In this document: piece by piece, positions 34,057 through 43,259 of the stretch
Position numbering within the stretch: position 1 is the first letter of the stretch
How the letters are laid out: the number at the start of each line of letters is the position of its first letter
Origin: Parabacteroides sp.
Lineage (GTDB): Bacteria > Bacteroidota > Bacteroidia > Bacteroidales > Tannerellaceae
NCBI GenBank assembly: GCA_017481945.1
Contig: JAFUOJ010000020.1
Location: 45,456-109,455, forward strand
Length of the DNA: 64,000 nucleotides
Direction of reading: 5' to 3'
Notes under the pieces: generated by a model
The model's database searches: none
What the model was told of the DNA's origin: nothing
What the model saw: only the letters and a program-made list of their open reading frames with translations
Translations under genes and position numbers: made by a program

Positions 34057-35034
34057 TTACTCTCTCTTGGAGTAATACTTCATGAATTGCGAACGTTCGT
34101 ACAACGTCGGATTGGGAATATTTGCGTAGTTCAGCTTCCCTTTGAATTCTGAAATATTCTGGTAGTTCTGTTGGCTCATCCACTCTTCTAAACGGGTAAG
34201 CATTTGAGAGATTATCTCCTGACCCTGCTGGTAAACGGCACTGCAGATCTGTACAGCGTCAGCACCTGCCAATAAGCATTTTATAACGCTTTCCCAATCG
34301 TGTACACCGGTTGAAGTGGCAATGCTGATACCCGGAATTTTACCTGAAAGGATTGCCGTCCAGCGAAGCGTGTCGCTAAGGTCGGCGGGATTACTGAAAA
34401 TGTTGCTCGAAGTGACCTCCTGCTTGAAGATGTCAATATCCGGCTGGTAGAAGCGGTTGAAGAGAACCAGACCGTCTGCACCGTTCACGGTTAAGGTCTG
34501 CGCCAGGGCAGGAATGTTTCCCTGCATTTTGCTGGTCTTAATCATGACCGGGATGGATACGGTTTCTTTTACGCGACGAATGAGTTTGATATAACGTTCC
34601 TCTACGCTGTCCGCGTCAGCCGTCAAATCGGTTTCCAAGAAAAAAACGTTCAACTCTAAAGCGTCCGCTCCGGCTGCCTCGATTTGGCGAGCAAATTCAA
34701 TCCATGCGTCAGACTTGTAACAGTTGATACTGGCAATAATAGGAATGGTACAAACCTCTTTACTCTTTTCAATCAATTCCAGATATTGGTTGATTTGGTT
34801 TGTCTTCACATAACTATAGATGTAGTCTGCAGCTTCCGGGGAATCGGAGTTTTGCATTAACGAATCGCTTTGCAGTTCGATTTGTTCTTCAAAAAGTGAC
34901 TTTAGAACGATGGCACCTGCACCAGCTTCTTCTAATCTCTTGTTGTGTTCAGCCTTATTTGTAAGACCAGAACTTCCGATGATAATCGGGTTGCGAAGGG
35001 TAAGCCCCGCATACTTTGTTTCTACGTTTATCAT
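34057..35034 (-). CDS. Dihydroorotate-dehydrogenase-like flavin oxidoreductase
   Basis: A 325-residue TIM-barrel protein of the DHOD-like class: LRNPIIIGSSGLTNKAEH, SINCYKSDAWIEFARQIEAAGAD, ALELNVFFLETD, PVMIKTSK, LVLFNRFYQPDID, IATSTGVHDWESVIKCLLAGADAVQICSAVY. FMN phosphate binding is near STGVHDW. The usual catalytic Ser/Cys loop of true PyrD is not evident (SINCYKSD region). Annotated in many Bacteroidales as a dihydroorotate dehydrogenase-like protein without proven substrate. Single gene with its own upstream gap. Confidence 0.8.
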   Translation of the reverse strand: MINVETKYAGLTLRNPIIIGSSGLTNKAEHNKRLEEAGAGAIVLKSLFEEQIELQSDSLMQNSDSPEAADYIYSYVKTNQINQYLELIEKSKEVCTIPIIASINCYKSDAWIEFARQIEAAGADALELNVFFLETDLTADADSVEERYIKLIRRVKETVSIPVMIKTSKMQGNIPALAQTLTVNGADGLVLFNRFYQPDIDIFKQEVTSSNIFSNPADLSDTLRWTAILSGKIPGISIATSTGVHDWESVIKCLLAGADAVQICSAVYQQGQEIISQMLTRLEEWMSQQNYQNISEFKGKLNYANIPNPTLYERSQFMKYYSKRE

Positions 35035-35117
35035 GTTTGGGCTGTTTAGTTTATAACTGTTTCCACAAATATAGAAATTTACCCCACTCAGCAGTCCCTG
35101 CTTGTTCCTAAAAATAG

Positions 35118-35786
35118 TTAATATTTCCGCTCGCCAAAAATGCTTGTTCCGACACGAATCATGGTACTTCCTTCCTGTATTGCAATGGGATAATCGTCGC
35201 TCATCCCCATGGATAGTTCCTTGAAGTCTTCATCCTCTTTGAAGAGGCCGTTTTTCAGTTCGACGAAGAGCGAATGAAGCGTGCGGAACTCCTGCTGCAC
35301 GATGTGCATATCGCCAGTGAATGTCGCCATTCCCATCAATCCGCAAATGCGAATGTTCGGGAAGTCAGCCAATGAGATTTTTTGCAACAGCTCGCGACAT
35401 TCGTTGGGAGTGAAGCCGTGCTTTGCCTCTTCTTGTGCTACGTGAATTTCCAGAAGGAGACGAATCACGCGGTTGTTTTTTGCCGCCTGTTTGTTTACCT
35501 CTTGCAAGAGCTTGAGTGAGTCAATGCTATGAATCAGGTGGATGAATGGGGCGATGTCTTTTACTTTGTTGCTCTGTAGCGGACCGATGAAGTGCCATTC
35601 GATATCATTCGGCAGAGCTTTTTGTTTTACGGTCAGTTCTTGGGCACGGCTTTCCCCGAAGATACGTTGTCCGGCAGCATAGGCCTCTTGTAGGTCTTCG
35701 ATGGGATGAAACTTAGAGACGGCTACCAACGTGACTCCGGTTGGTAGCGATCTTCTAATTTTAGTTATGTTCTCTGTGATACTCAT
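35118..35786 (-). CDS. YggS-family PLP homeostasis protein
   Basis: A 222-residue alanine-racemase-fold protein. The PLP lysine is in TLVAVSKFHPIEDLQEAY; other hallmarks are GESRAQE, WHFIGPLQSNKV, HSIDSLKLLQEV and LSMGMSDDYPIAIQEGSTMIRVG. It keeps free pyridoxal phosphate balanced and has no known catalytic activity. The start overlaps the stop of the DUF4494 gene (ATGA), so the two form an operon. Confidence 0.92.
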   Translation of the reverse strand: MSITENITKIRRSLPTGVTLVAVSKFHPIEDLQEAYAAGQRIFGESRAQELTVKQKALPNDIEWHFIGPLQSNKVKDIAPFIHLIHSIDSLKLLQEVNKQAAKNNRVIRLLLEIHVAQEEAKHGFTPNECRELLQKISLADFPNIRICGLMGMATFTGDMHIVQQEFRTLHSLFVELKNGLFKEDEDFKELSMGMSDDYPIAIQEGSTMIRVGTSIFGERKY

Positions 35787-36289
35787 GCTTCTGTTGTTGC
35801 TGCTTGCTTTTTCTGTTCTGCGATCAGTTCTTCTTCTGATTTCTTCTCAGCAGGAATCCGGTTTGCGTCGAATGGGAAAACATCTATCAACTGCGTTTCA
35901 GTGACAGAAGCGATGGTGTAGTCTGCCAAAGTACCTTTCATACCCTCTTCCAAAACGTCGATAGCCTCTTTCAAAGTAGAAGCCTGTGCTAACATCTGTG
36001 CAGCAGTCTTTTTTTCTGCTCCGCTCTTCTCGTCTAACGTGATAAAGTAGACTTTGATTTTGTAGAAGCGGTCTCCATTCTCGTTGAAGAACAATTCAGA
36101 CAGGCGGGCACGCTTAATATCTGTTACGGTAAATTCACCTGAAATAAAAGGGTGAACTTCTTCAATAATACGAGCTTCTGCCTCTGTAAATGATAAGGCG
36201 TCAACCAAGTAAGGTTCTGTTACCTTTTTCTGCATTCCATTCTCCATGATTTTCTCATAGGAGATCTTACATTCAAACCAATTGTGCAT
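35783..36289 (-). CDS. DUF4494 family protein
   Basis: A 168-residue soluble protein matching the Bacteroidetes-specific DUF4494 family (starts MHNWFECKISYEK; EPYLVDALSFTEAEARIIEEV; FYKIKVYFITLDEK). Function unknown. Genes of this family are commonly linked to yggS, as here with a 4-bp overlap. The C-terminal 15 residues are Lys/Glu/Ala-rich and disordered-looking. Confidence 0.8.
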   Translation of the reverse strand: MHNWFECKISYEKIMENGMQKKVTEPYLVDALSFTEAEARIIEEVHPFISGEFTVTDIKRARLSELFFNENGDRFYKIKVYFITLDEKSGAEKKTAAQMLAQASTLKEAIDVLEEGMKGTLADYTIASVTETQLIDVFPFDANRIPAEKKSEEELIAEQKKQAATTEA

Positions 36290-36526
36290 TTCTATACGTT
36301 TTTAGATATCAATTATTCTTATAAAACTGCGCAAATATAGGGGCAATTCGGAAATAAAACAACCGGAAAAAGAGTTACTTTCTTAATTCTTGAATCGGAA
36401 CTGAACCTTTTGAGAGGGCGTGCGGTTATATAGGTGTAGTGTGTTTTTTCATGGTATTAGATTTTTAGATTAGTAATTAGGTTGTTCTGCTTGGTTCGTG
36501 AGGGATAGGGCAATGGGCTATTATAT

Positions 36527-36570
36527 AAGCGCCGGTATTGTTCGGTTGGTCCCGAGGAATACCGGCGCTT
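36527..36570. terminator. Hairpin between the DUF4494 and invertase genes
   Basis: AAGCGCCGGTATT (36527-36539) pairs with AATACCGGCGCTT (36558-36570), 13 bp perfect. T-rich on both sides, but the U-run is weak on each strand. It lies 24 bp after the stop of the minus-strand invertase gene. The rest of the 304-bp gap (36290-36593) shows no gene or clear repeat. Confidence 0.65.
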
Positions 36571-36593
36571 TTATGTGTGGGACTGGTTACCTC

Positions 36594-37217
36594 TTATCTG
36601 AAGTAACGCTCTTTCCTCCAATTGGGAAAGAATTCACTCAAGAAATCCCGAAGTGTCTGTCGGCTAACGCCTAATGCTTCTGAGATTTCATTCATGGAAA
36701 GACGGCTTTCAAGCATTGCCTGGATCAGCTTCTCTTTTCCAAGTAATTTCATTTGATGGATACATTTTCCTCGAGGACGTCCCAGTTTCTCTCCATCTTT
36801 TTTCTTGCGTGCAAGTGCTTCGCGGGTACGTTGCGAAATTAAATTGCGTTCGATCTCTGCACTCAGACCGAAAGCAAAAGCTAAAATCTTACTGTTAATA
36901 TTGTCACCTAATTCATACCGCTCTTTCACTGTCAGGACAATGATATTACGTTCCATACATAGGTGTAAAATACTCATCACCTGCATAAGATTACGTCCAA
37001 GTCTTGACAATTCAGTCGTAATGAGAGTGTCTCCTCTGCGGAGTTGTCTTAACAACCTGCCGAGCTGCCGTTCGTTGACGCAGGTTGTTCCACTGATCGT
37101 TTCTTCTACCCATTGTCCGATGTAGAAACCTTTTTCCTTTGAGAAATTTTCAATCTCGAAGCGTTGATTCTCTGTACTCTGTTTGTCGGTACTGATTCTT
37201 ACATAGCCGTAAATCAT
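36594..37217 (-). CDS. Serine recombinase, Mpi-like DNA invertase
   Basis: A 207-residue small serine recombinase. Catalytic region: MIYGYVRISTDKQS (Ser9), then LITTELSRLGRNLMQV (Arg cluster) and the long E-helix (LAFAFGLSAEIERNLISQRTREAL). The C-terminal HTH (MNEISEALGVSRQTLRDFL) binds the crossover site. It is close to the Mpi global promoter invertase of Bacteroides fragilis, which switches several capsule promoters. It stands alone, flanked by hairpins. No inverted-repeat pair attributable to it was found in this window. Confidence 0.85.
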   Translation of the reverse strand: MIYGYVRISTDKQSTENQRFEIENFSKEKGFYIGQWVEETISGTTCVNERQLGRLLRQLRRGDTLITTELSRLGRNLMQVMSILHLCMERNIIVLTVKERYELGDNINSKILAFAFGLSAEIERNLISQRTREALARKKKDGEKLGRPRGKCIHQMKLLGKEKLIQAMLESRLSMNEISEALGVSRQTLRDFLSEFFPNWRKERYFR

Positions 37218-37376
37218 AGTAGCAAAGTATTAAGTGAATAATGGATAATCTTCGGGACGCATAGCTTCGCTTGGGCCAGGTTGGGAGTTCTTCTCGTAAA
37301 GAATCGGCAGGTATCCCACTGACTTGAGCTTCTCTGTTTAAAAATTGTAGGTTGGTAACAGACCTACGTGAGAAAA

Positions 37377-37418
37377 AAACATCCGGCAGGAAAGAATGAG
37401 CTTTCCTGTCGGATGTTT
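37377..37418 (-). terminator. Terminator of the TonB-dependent receptor gene
   Basis: AAACATCCGGCAGGAAAG (37377-37394) pairs with CTTTCCTGTCGGATGTTT (37401-37418), 18 bp with one G-T pair and a 6-nt loop. On the minus strand it is followed by TTTTTTTCT. Confidence 0.85.
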
Positions 37419-37445
37419 AAAAATGAAACACGATTATGGATGAAA

Positions 37446-39854
37446 TTAAAAGTCCTTACCTTCAAATTGTGCTCCTGACGAGACGGCTCCGGAGTGCTCT
37501 TTGTGCCCAGCTGCATTAAATGTGTAACTGACAGAGAGCAGGATGTTGGGATATTTCGGGCGCACATGTGTCGTTGATGTCAGCGTCTGTGAAGTTCGGT
37601 AGTTGTTGTATTTGGCTGTGTGGAACAGGTCATGTACAACAAGCGAAGCAGACAGTTTGTTCTTAACCAATTGCTGACGTACTGCTAAATCGAAATAACA
37701 GTAGGCGTCTTCCCGTCCCTGTGTCAATACAGTGGGGCCAACTACATTGGCATCAAACTGCATACGGGTTGATGGACCTAAAATAAAGTTATTGATCATT
37801 GAAATGGAATAACTAGTATTCGAAGCATCGGAACAACCCTCGTAAGTACTGGTGAAATCATAATGGAAGAGACTTCCGTTTAACGTCAGATTCCACCAAC
37901 GGGTTGCTTTTACTCGAGCGCTTAGCTCAACACCTAACGTATGATCCTTTCCGGCATTAATCAGAGAGTCCAACGTTACTCCTGGTTCATAAGCCACACG
38001 GACACGGTCACGAACTCCGGTACGGTGACGGTAGAAGCCTGTGACGGAGAGAGTATGTTCTTCTGCGATGGTTTTGCGATAACCGATTTCTGCTGAGTGG
38101 ATATATTCCGGTTTGATGTCGGGGTTACCAATCATTTTGGTATAATAATCTTCATACGTGATGTAGGGTTCTAACTGCCAGATACCTGGTCGGTTGGTCC
38201 GATAGGAATACCCGACAGAGAAGACATTGCTTTTGGGTGCTTCATATGCGATATGAGCAGACGGAAAGAACTCTAAGTATTTGTTGTGACGACTGGCTCC
38301 TTCGATTTCGATAGACATTTTGTCGATGGTACGATCTGCCCTGACTCCGGCGTCGAAGGTTACAGGACCTAATTTATCATTCAGCATTAAGTAGGTAGAA
38401 TAGATTTGTCGGCGGTAGTAAAAAGGAGCATAGAGATCCTCTTGCCAATCAAAGTCCTGCTTGTCGCGGTCCCAATATTTGATGTTATAATCACCGACTT
38501 CACTATATGAGGTGTATTGAAAACCTAATTCTGCTTTTCCTCCTGGTCGATAGTTCAAAATGTAATTGGCGGTTCCATCGAAATCCCAATGGTATTCATC
38601 TTCGTAACCGCGTGTCCCTTCATAGCGTGTTCCGGATTGGTCGAACATATTACTTTCTGTATATTCCAGTGCATACCAGTCGTAACGTAAGCGGCCGGTA
38701 ACTGCAATTTTATCTCCACGTTCATTGAGTTTCCAAACGTAGTCGGTTGCAACTTGTGCTAACTGTTTTTCGTTGGAATAACGATCGTGACTGTCGTATA
38801 AATTGTCATTTAGAACTTGTTCTCCCTGCATGCGGTGTTCGTAATAGCTCATATCTCCACCTCTGGCATTTTTCATCATACCGGATTGAAATTCTAAAAG
38901 TAGATTATGACCGTTTTTTGTTAGCTCCCAACCGAGACGACCGATGTAAGAGGCTTTGTTACTATGGCGTGTACCGTCAGCGTCAGAAGTTGTGATGAAA
39001 TCATCTACAATGGTGGTTTTGGTCTGATCGAAATCACTTTTTCCTCGAATTTCCGAGCCAGCTCCTCCGATATACCAACGGTTGGCTCCTTTTTTGTAGC
39101 TGATTAAGACATCGGCATTCCAAGTGCCAATTGTACTACCTGAGACATTTACAGCGCCACTTACCCCTTCGTCATCATGCCGTTTGGTGATAATATTGAT
39201 GATACCAACATCTCCATCTGTTTTGTACCGAGCTGAAGGTGTTGTGATGATCTCTATATCCTCTATGTTCGAAGCTGCAATTTGTTCTAAAGCCTGTGTC
39301 CCCTCTAAAGGACTCTGTTTTCCGTCTATATAAACCAAAAATCCACTACTGCCTCTAAAGGACACCTCACCATCTGCATCAATGCGAATGGAAGGAGTAG
39401 AGTTTAACACATCAACAGCTGTTCCTCCTGAAGCAGAAAGAGAGGCGGATCCGCTGATACGTTGTCGGTCGAGTTTGTAAACAATCTTGCTTTTTTCTCC
39501 GGTGACAACAACTTCTTCCAATCCTGTTTCAACCATCGCCAAAGGAATTGTTCCTAAATCGATGGTATTCCCTTGTTGAAAGGATAGTAGTTCACTAACG
39601 TATGGTTGGTAACCGATGAGGAGGATAGAGAGGTGAAAATTCCCATTGCGAACATGATCAATTGTAAAGCCTCCCTCTTTAACAATGGTAGAAGTTATTG
39701 TGTTATTCTTATCATCAGTAACAACAACATCTGCAAACTCAATTGCCTTTCCTGATATAGCGTCTACGACACGACCCTTTATGGAAGGATTCGTCTGTCC
39801 CAATACCATCGTGGTATAAACAATGGTGAGAATAGTAAAAATTAAGCGTCTCAT
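37446..39854 (-). CDS. TonB-dependent-receptor-type outer-membrane barrel protein
   Basis: An 802-residue protein with signal peptide (ending TMVLGQ). An N-terminal carboxypeptidase-regulatory-like domain (SIKGRVVDAISGKAIEFADV) is followed by a plug (VLNSTPSIRIDADGEVSFRG, IDGKQSPLEG, NIEDIEIITTPSARY) and a large barrel (OMP_b-brl_3 type), with strands such as HNLLLEFQSGMM and KSNVFSVGYSYRTNRPG. Members transport or bind unknown ligands; no SusD partner gene is adjacent, so it is not a typical polysaccharide-utilisation pair. Single gene with its own promoter and terminator. Confidence 0.85.
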   Translation of the reverse strand: MRRLIFTILTIVYTTMVLGQTNPSIKGRVVDAISGKAIEFADVVVTDDKNNTITSTIVKEGGFTIDHVRNGNFHLSILLIGYQPYVSELLSFQQGNTIDLGTIPLAMVETGLEEVVVTGEKSKIVYKLDRQRISGSASLSASGGTAVDVLNSTPSIRIDADGEVSFRGSSGFLVYIDGKQSPLEGTQALEQIAASNIEDIEIITTPSARYKTDGDVGIINIITKRHDDEGVSGAVNVSGSTIGTWNADVLISYKKGANRWYIGGAGSEIRGKSDFDQTKTTIVDDFITTSDADGTRHSNKASYIGRLGWELTKNGHNLLLEFQSGMMKNARGGDMSYYEHRMQGEQVLNDNLYDSHDRYSNEKQLAQVATDYVWKLNERGDKIAVTGRLRYDWYALEYTESNMFDQSGTRYEGTRGYEDEYHWDFDGTANYILNYRPGGKAELGFQYTSYSEVGDYNIKYWDRDKQDFDWQEDLYAPFYYRRQIYSTYLMLNDKLGPVTFDAGVRADRTIDKMSIEIEGASRHNKYLEFFPSAHIAYEAPKSNVFSVGYSYRTNRPGIWQLEPYITYEDYYTKMIGNPDIKPEYIHSAEIGYRKTIAEEHTLSVTGFYRHRTGVRDRVRVAYEPGVTLDSLINAGKDHTLGVELSARVKATRWWNLTLNGSLFHYDFTSTYEGCSDASNTSYSISMINNFILGPSTRMQFDANVVGPTVLTQGREDAYCYFDLAVRQQLVKNKLSASLVVHDLFHTAKYNNYRTSQTLTSTTHVRPKYPNILLSVSYTFNAAGHKEHSGAVSSGAQFEGKDF

Positions 39855-39889
39855 ATTTTCAGGATATATAGATTTGTAGAATCGAAAGA

Positions 39890-39897
39890 CAAAGATA
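39890..39897 (-). promoter_or_regulatory. -7 element of the TonB-dependent receptor gene
   Basis: CAAAGATA on the plus strand is TATCTTTG on the minus strand, 36 bp upstream of the start codon. Confidence 0.5.
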
Positions 39898-40013
39898 AAA
39901 GAATTATTGAAAATCGGAAGCAGAATTATAGAAGAAGGTTTTTAATTAGAAGTACTTTTAGGAGAATAAGAGAAAGAAAAATAGTATCAGTTCAGTAATT
40001 AGATTATTTTTAA

Positions 40014-40021
40014 TACATTTG
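40014..40021 (+). promoter_or_regulatory. -7 element of the surface-sugar operon
   Basis: TACATTTG matches TAnnTTTG, 30 bp before the rfbA start at 40052. The -33 region is not consensus. Confidence 0.5.
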
Positions 40022-40051
40022 CCCAGTATTATATAATGTGTAAGTTAAAGT

Positions 40052-40936
40052 ATGAAAGGTATTGTTTTAGCCGGTGGCTCTGGTACACGCTTGTATCCTA
40101 TTACGAAAGGAGTTTCTAAGCAATTGCTTCCTATTTATGATAAACCAATGATATATTATCCAATATCTGTATTGATGCTGGCTGGTATACGTGAAATATT
40201 GATTATATCAACCCCTCAGGATCTTCCCGGATTTCGTCGTTTGTTAGGGAATGGTTCGGATTATGGAGTCCGTTTTGAGTATGCAGAACAGCCCTCGCCC
40301 GATGGATTGGCACAGGCCTTTTTGATTGGAGAGGAGTTTATTGGTGATGATTCAGCCTGTTTGGTATTGGGGGATAATATCTTTTATGGACAAAGCTTTA
40401 CTTCGATGTTGAAAGAGGCTGTACATATGGCTGAAAAAGAACAGAAGGCAACAGTTTTCGGTTACTATGTCAATGACCCAGAACGATATGGGGTAGCCGA
40501 ATTTGATGAGGAAGGAAATGTCTTAAGTATAGAGGAAAAACCTCAGAATCCGAAATCAAATTATGCAGTGGTAGGTCTGTATTTTTATCCCAATAAGGTG
40601 GTTAATATAGCCAAACAGATCAAACCTTCAGCACGTGGTGAGTTAGAAATAACTACCGTGAATCAAGAATTCCTAAAAGACGAGGAATTAAAAGTACAAT
40701 TATTAGGAAGAGGTTTTGCTTGGTTGGATACAGGTACGCATGACTCTCTTTCAGAGGCGTCCACGTTCGTGGAGGTAATAGAAAAACGGCAAGGTTTGAA
40801 AGTAGCCTGTCTGGAGGAAATAGCCTATCGTCGAGGCTGGATTGATACGGAGCGATTAAAAGAAATTGCTGTTCCAATGAGTAAGAATCAATATGGTCAA
40901 TATTTATTGAATTTAATAGATAGACAACATGAATAA
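40052..40936 (+). CDS. rfbA: Glucose-1-phosphate thymidylyltransferase
   Basis: A 294-residue nucleotidyltransferase making dTDP-glucose from dTTP and glucose-1-phosphate, the first step to dTDP-rhamnose. Signature: [19 protein letters not shown] at the N-terminus, [22 protein letters not shown]-like [31 protein letters not shown], and [11 protein letters not shown]. Length is standard. Its stop overlaps the start of the fucose synthase gene by 8 bp. rfbB, rfbC and rfbD are not in the window and must be elsewhere if rhamnose is made. Confidence 0.93.
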   Translation: MKGIVLAGGSGTRLYPITKGVSKQLLPIYDKPMIYYPISVLMLAGIREILIISTPQDLPGFRRLLGNGSDYGVRFEYAEQPSPDGLAQAFLIGEEFIGDDSACLVLGDNIFYGQSFTSMLKEAVHMAEKEQKATVFGYYVNDPERYGVAEFDEEGNVLSIEEKPQNPKSNYAVVGLYFYPNKVVNIAKQIKPSARGELEITTVNQEFLKDEELKVQLLGRGFAWLDTGTHDSLSEASTFVEVIEKRQGLKVACLEEIAYRRGWIDTERLKEIAVPMSKNQYGQYLLNLIDRQHE

Positions 40937-42002
40937 GGATAGTAAGATTTTTGTTGCAGGTCATCGTGGATTAGTCGGCTCGGCTATATTGAAGAATCTG
41001 AGACAAAAAGGATATACAAACTTTGTATTGCGTACGCATGCTGAGTTAGATTTAACAGACCAGCAAGCCGTAAATGCATTCTTTGAAACAGAGAAACCTG
41101 AATATGTCTTTTTATCTGCTGCCCATGTAGGTGGGATAATGGCAAACAGTCGTTATCGGGCTGATTTCATCTATTTGAATCTGATGATTCAGAATAATGT
41201 GATTCATGCTTCTTATATAAATAAGGTAAAGAAACTGCTGTTTTTGGGAAGTACCTGTATTTATCCGAGAGAAGCCCCGCAACCCATGCAGGAAGATTGT
41301 TTGTTGACATCTCCTCTTGAATATACGAATGAACCTTATGCAATTGCTAAGATTGCCGGTATCAAAATGTGTGAAAGCTATAACTTGCAGTATGGTACAA
41401 ATTATATAGCTGTCATGCCGACAAACTTGTATGGGCCTAATGATAATTTTAACTTGGAAACATCTCATGTCCTTCCTGCTATGATTCGTAAGATACATTT
41501 AGGTAAGTGTTTGTCTGAGGGGGATTGGATGACCATACGGAAAGATTTGAATGCTCGTCCGGTTGAAAACGTCTCAGGAGAGGCAACAGAACAGGAGATC
41601 TTGGCAATATTAGCTAAGTATGGTATATACGAAGGAAAGGTAGAACTATGGGGAACTGGCAAACCTTTAAGAGAATTCCTTTGGAGTGAAGAGATGGCAG
41701 ATGCCTCTGTCTATGTCATGGAAAAGGTTGATTTTAAAGATGTATGTCCTGCTACTGGAGATATTCGGAACACCCATATTAATATAGGAACAGGAAAAGA
41801 ACTTTCTATTCGAGAAGTGGCTCTTTTGATTCAAGAGAAGGTTGGTTTCTCTGGAGAGATTGTATTTAATACATCAAAACCGGATGGAACCATGCGGAAA
41901 CTGACAGATGTAACGAAGTTGCATGCTTTAGGCTGGCAACATACAATTGAGATAGAAGAGGGCGTAGAACGCCTTTATAATTGGTATTTACAGAATTTAT
42001 AG
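40929..42002 (+). CDS. fcl: GDP-L-fucose synthase
   Basis: A 357-residue NAD-dependent epimerase/reductase: [20 protein letters not shown] (dinucleotide site), [26 protein letters not shown] with Ser-Thr-Cys, [19 protein letters not shown] (YxxxK), [13 protein letters not shown], and the C-terminal [16 protein letters not shown]. It converts GDP-4-keto-6-deoxymannose to GDP-L-fucose. It is longer than E. coli WcaG (321) because of a linker around [17 protein letters not shown], as usual in Bacteroidetes. Overlaps rfbA by 8 bp and precedes gmd by 4 bp. Confidence 0.93.
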   Translation: MNKDSKIFVAGHRGLVGSAILKNLRQKGYTNFVLRTHAELDLTDQQAVNAFFETEKPEYVFLSAAHVGGIMANSRYRADFIYLNLMIQNNVIHASYINKVKKLLFLGSTCIYPREAPQPMQEDCLLTSPLEYTNEPYAIAKIAGIKMCESYNLQYGTNYIAVMPTNLYGPNDNFNLETSHVLPAMIRKIHLGKCLSEGDWMTIRKDLNARPVENVSGEATEQEILAILAKYGIYEGKVELWGTGKPLREFLWSEEMADASVYVMEKVDFKDVCPATGDIRNTHINIGTGKELSIREVALLIQEKVGFSGEIVFNTSKPDGTMRKLTDVTKLHALGWQHTIEIEEGVERLYNWYLQNL

Positions 42003-42006
42003 TTTT

Positions 42007-43158
42007 ATGAGTAAAGTAGCTTTAATTACGGGTATAACAGGACAGGATGGTGCCTATTTAGCTGAATATTTGATAAAGAAGGGATATATTGTACATGGAT
42101 TGAAACGTCGTTCCTCTATGTTCAATACAGACCGTATTGATCATTTATATCAAGACCCGCATGTCGAAAATCGTAATCTGATTTTGCATTATGGGGATTT
42201 GACTGATAGTTTGAATTTGACTCGTATCATAGGAGAGACACAGCCGGATGAAATTTATAATTTGGCTGCGATGAGCCATGTGAAGGTCAGCTTTGATACA
42301 CCTGAATATACTGCGAATGCAGATGGAATTGGAGTTTTACGTATATTAGAAGCTGTTCGTCTACTAAATTTAATACCTAAGACTCGTATATATCAGGCCT
42401 CTACTTCAGAGTTGTATGGTTTGGTTCAGGAGGTTCCTCAGAAAGAGACTACACCTTTCTATCCGCGAAGCCCGTATGCGGTAGCTAAATTATATGGTTA
42501 CTGGATTACGGTAAATTATCGGGAAGCGTATAAAATGCATGCTTCGAATGGTATCTTGTTTAATCATGAGTCTCCATTGAGAGGAGAGACCTTTGTTACT
42601 CGCAAAGTAACTCGTGCTGTTTCTCGCATCGCTTTAGGTATGCAGCAGAAGGTATATATGGGAAATCTTTCTGCTAAACGTGACTGGGGGCATGCGAAGG
42701 ATTATGTTCGAGCTATGCATGCTATTTTACAACAGGACGAACCTTCTGATTATGTGATTGCTACAGGGGTAACTACAACAATTCGTGATTTTCTGAAGAT
42801 GGCATTTGCTGAAATAGGGGTAGAGATTGTCTTTAAAGGTGAAAATGTTAATGAAGTTGCTCTATTAAACTCTATTGACGAAAAAGTGTTTATAGAAAGA
42901 GTAGGTGAGGTGTTTTTGGAGAACTTTAAAAAGCGAATTGGAGAAGAATTGGTAGGGGTTGATCCTCAGTACTTCCGTCCGACAGAGGTGGAATTATTGA
43001 TTGGTGACGCAACAAAAGCTCGCACCCGTTTAGGATGGGAACCAAAATATGATTTACCTGCATTAGTAAAAGATATGATGCAGAGTGATATTAAGTTGAT
43101 GAAGAAAGAATCCTACTTGAAAGAGGGCGGATATAAGGTCTTGAATTATTTTGAGTAA
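42007..43158 (+). CDS. gmd: GDP-mannose 4,6-dehydratase
   Basis: A 383-residue short-chain dehydratase: [18 protein letters not shown] (NADP site), [65 protein letters not shown] (catalytic YxxxK), [19 protein letters not shown], and [10 protein letters not shown]. It turns GDP-mannose into GDP-4-keto-6-deoxymannose for the fucose synthase encoded just upstream. GDP-fucose feeds capsule and glycoprotein fucosylation, important for gut colonisation by Bacteroidales. Confidence 0.95.
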   Translation: MSKVALITGITGQDGAYLAEYLIKKGYIVHGLKRRSSMFNTDRIDHLYQDPHVENRNLILHYGDLTDSLNLTRIIGETQPDEIYNLAAMSHVKVSFDTPEYTANADGIGVLRILEAVRLLNLIPKTRIYQASTSELYGLVQEVPQKETTPFYPRSPYAVAKLYGYWITVNYREAYKMHASNGILFNHESPLRGETFVTRKVTRAVSRIALGMQQKVYMGNLSAKRDWGHAKDYVRAMHAILQQDEPSDYVIATGVTTTIRDFLKMAFAEIGVEIVFKGENVNEVALLNSIDEKVFIERVGEVFLENFKKRIGEELVGVDPQYFRPTEVELLIGDATKARTRLGWEPKYDLPALVKDMMQSDIKLMKKESYLKEGGYKVLNYFE

Positions 43159-43179
43159 GAACAACTTTTATTGTTTTTA

Positions 43180-43210
43180 TTTGTTATAATTAGAAAAAGA
43201 GTTAAATTTG
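43180..43210 (+). promoter_or_regulatory. Strong Bacteroidetes promoter of the OmpA-family gene
   Basis: TTTG at 43180-43183, 19-bp spacer, TAAATTTG at 43203-43210. Both elements and spacing are consensus, fitting an abundant outer-membrane protein. Leader of about 42 nt. Confidence 0.75.
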
Positions 43211-43259
43211 CACAGTATTTCATGTAAATAGCTATTGGTATTTGATTGTTTAATTAAAA

